DNA of 64,000 nt, from assembly GCF_921293095.1 (NCBI RefSeq), contig NC_060259.1, positions 23,505,812 to 23,569,811 of the forward strand, written 5' to 3'. Below the pieces are notes generated by a model. That model ran no database searches. It saw only the letters and a program-made list of their open reading frames with translations, and was not told the DNA's origin. The translations under genes were made by a program, and so were the position numbers. Of the stretch, positions 62,844-64,000 are shown in pieces. Numbering within the stretch: position 1 is the stretch's first letter; the number at the start of each line of letters is the position of its first letter. The stretch is from Ischnura elegans. Lineage: Eukaryota; Arthropoda; Insecta; Odonata; Coenagrionidae.

Positions 62844-64000
62844 AAACTTACTCGGCCACTTAAATAACTCTGCGAAAAATGAGATTCTCACGGCTAATTC
62901 ACGCATCCCCAGCATCCAGAATTCTTAAGTGGCTCGTACTTACATGGAAACCTTGAGATGTTAATGAGAGTAAATTCTTATTAATTTTGACACTAAATAA
63001 GACATCACATAGCCCACGAGCATTAAAAAGCTTACCCTAAAGCCTGACGAAATAAAAGTTTTAAATAAAAATTGCCGATGAAACAGGATTGCTGACACAT
63101 CTGCTATTAGTATGATCGAATTCATCAAAATGCAAGCAAAAATTAACGTATAGTTCAGTCTCAGCTACTAAAACTTACCCATATCAGGCGCTAAAGTATT
63201 TGAAAAATTATTTGGGATGAGTAAAAGTCTCTAGGTCACTGCAGTAAATGTATCAACCTATTAAAAATATGAAAGTCCTGCCAAATCACCAGCATAAACA
63301 CTTGTAAAATAAAACATGTTATCTCTTAGATCACACCTCCGATTTTATACTTACTTTGCATGTAGTCACCACCGCAAGAAATTTTAAAGAGGCAGGAAAG
63401 AAAAAACCCACAGAAATACAATACATATATTATGTATTTTCTATTGTCAACCACAATAATATTTCCAATTTTCTCTTCTATCCCACATCTAATTTAGCGA
63501 AACAATTACTCTTATTCTCTTTCGAATAGAAAATTATTTAAAAGAGGACTGGTCGATACATACAAACTATCGTCAATACTTTCTCCGATGAACGTCCACT
63601 ATCACTGCACCAACTTGCACAAATCAAATCCACATCCACAAATATGTCACTTCTGCCACAATGTCTGTCTTCTTGGCGACAGGTAACAGTGAAGCAATGG
63701 TACCTTCCTCCAATCTGGGTAACTTCAATTCAGCAAGAATTTTCTCCTCGTCTTCTCGTCCAAGGCCACAGATTATTTTCTGATATCACAAGGTGCGATG
63801 TGAATCTCACACACCTAAAATTAATAAATAATAAAATACCATGTAACTTATTAGGTCAAATCATTTCCAATTTTTGGTATTTCTGCATGAGAAATCAAAT
63901 TACTATAGGCTCGTAAATATAGTAAATATTTGTATGCCTGATATTTTTATTGTTTTAAACTATAGCATAAGATAATTTGAAATGATGAAAGCCGACGTGT
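62844..64000. other. presumed TrxR intron or flank
   Basis: A minus-strand open stretch at about 63640-63790 has an AG before it and reads KIICGLGREDEEKILAELKL; it does not match TrxR and may be chance. Otherwise AT-rich DNA to the window end. Confidence 0.35.

Noticed and set aside
63640-63790. further TrxR exon on the minus strand
   Set aside because: KIICGLGREDEEKILAELKL resembles the CGLSEE region only superficially; the continuation does not match TrxR and the splice signals are poor.

Overview
This is repeat-rich arthropod nuclear DNA, most likely from an insect with a large genome. It is AT-rich, has long introns and shows no operons. Host coding sequence is sparse, in short exons with GT/AG splice sites. 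The only host gene I can name is thioredoxin reductase (TrxR), on the minus strand. No species can be assigned from the sequence.

Host genes. Three TrxR exons lie at 256-402, 6242-6477 and 13943-14085 (minus). Read in transcript order (high to low coordinate) they cover the NADPH-domain half of the protein; the start lies upstream and the end continues off the left edge. A fourth TrxR exon at 60363-60497, same strand, encodes the C-terminal interface region. It lies upstream of the N-proximal exons, so the window holds parts of two TrxR genes, a partial tandem duplication, or a misassembly. A small plus-strand gene model of unknown function sits at about 46362-48328, and a possible plus-strand terminal exon at 54192-54337.

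Repeats. Everything else readable is mobile DNA, often nested. Left part (0.5-13 kb): a piggyBac-like foldback element (587-1348), a 2.5 kb pogo/Tigger-like element (1864-4401) hosting a second TIR element (2667-4040) with remains of an unclassified protein, further TA-flanked elements, and two head-to-head elements with GAGCGGC-rich ends (9381-9766 and 9769-12646). The second of these has swallowed a 1.1 kb element and a dead LINE. Middle (14-33 kb): RTE-like and CR1/Jockey-like LINE remnants, an inverted pair of 1.1 kb repeats, an hAT-like element hosting a LINE (26900-28423), a tandem duplication with a SINE (28.7-29.8 kb), and a LINE fragment bracketed by 175-180 bp direct repeats.

Right part (33-64 kb): several hAT-like nonautonomous elements, most with exact 8-bp target duplications; a minus-strand LINE cut in its catalytic motif by a degenerate Ty3/Gypsy complex (37.5-41.85 kb); Tigger-like elements; and a near-perfect 147 bp hairpin at 62697-62843. 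Autonomous elements all appear inactivated by stops, frameshifts or truncation. I see no rRNA, tRNA gene or CRISPR array.
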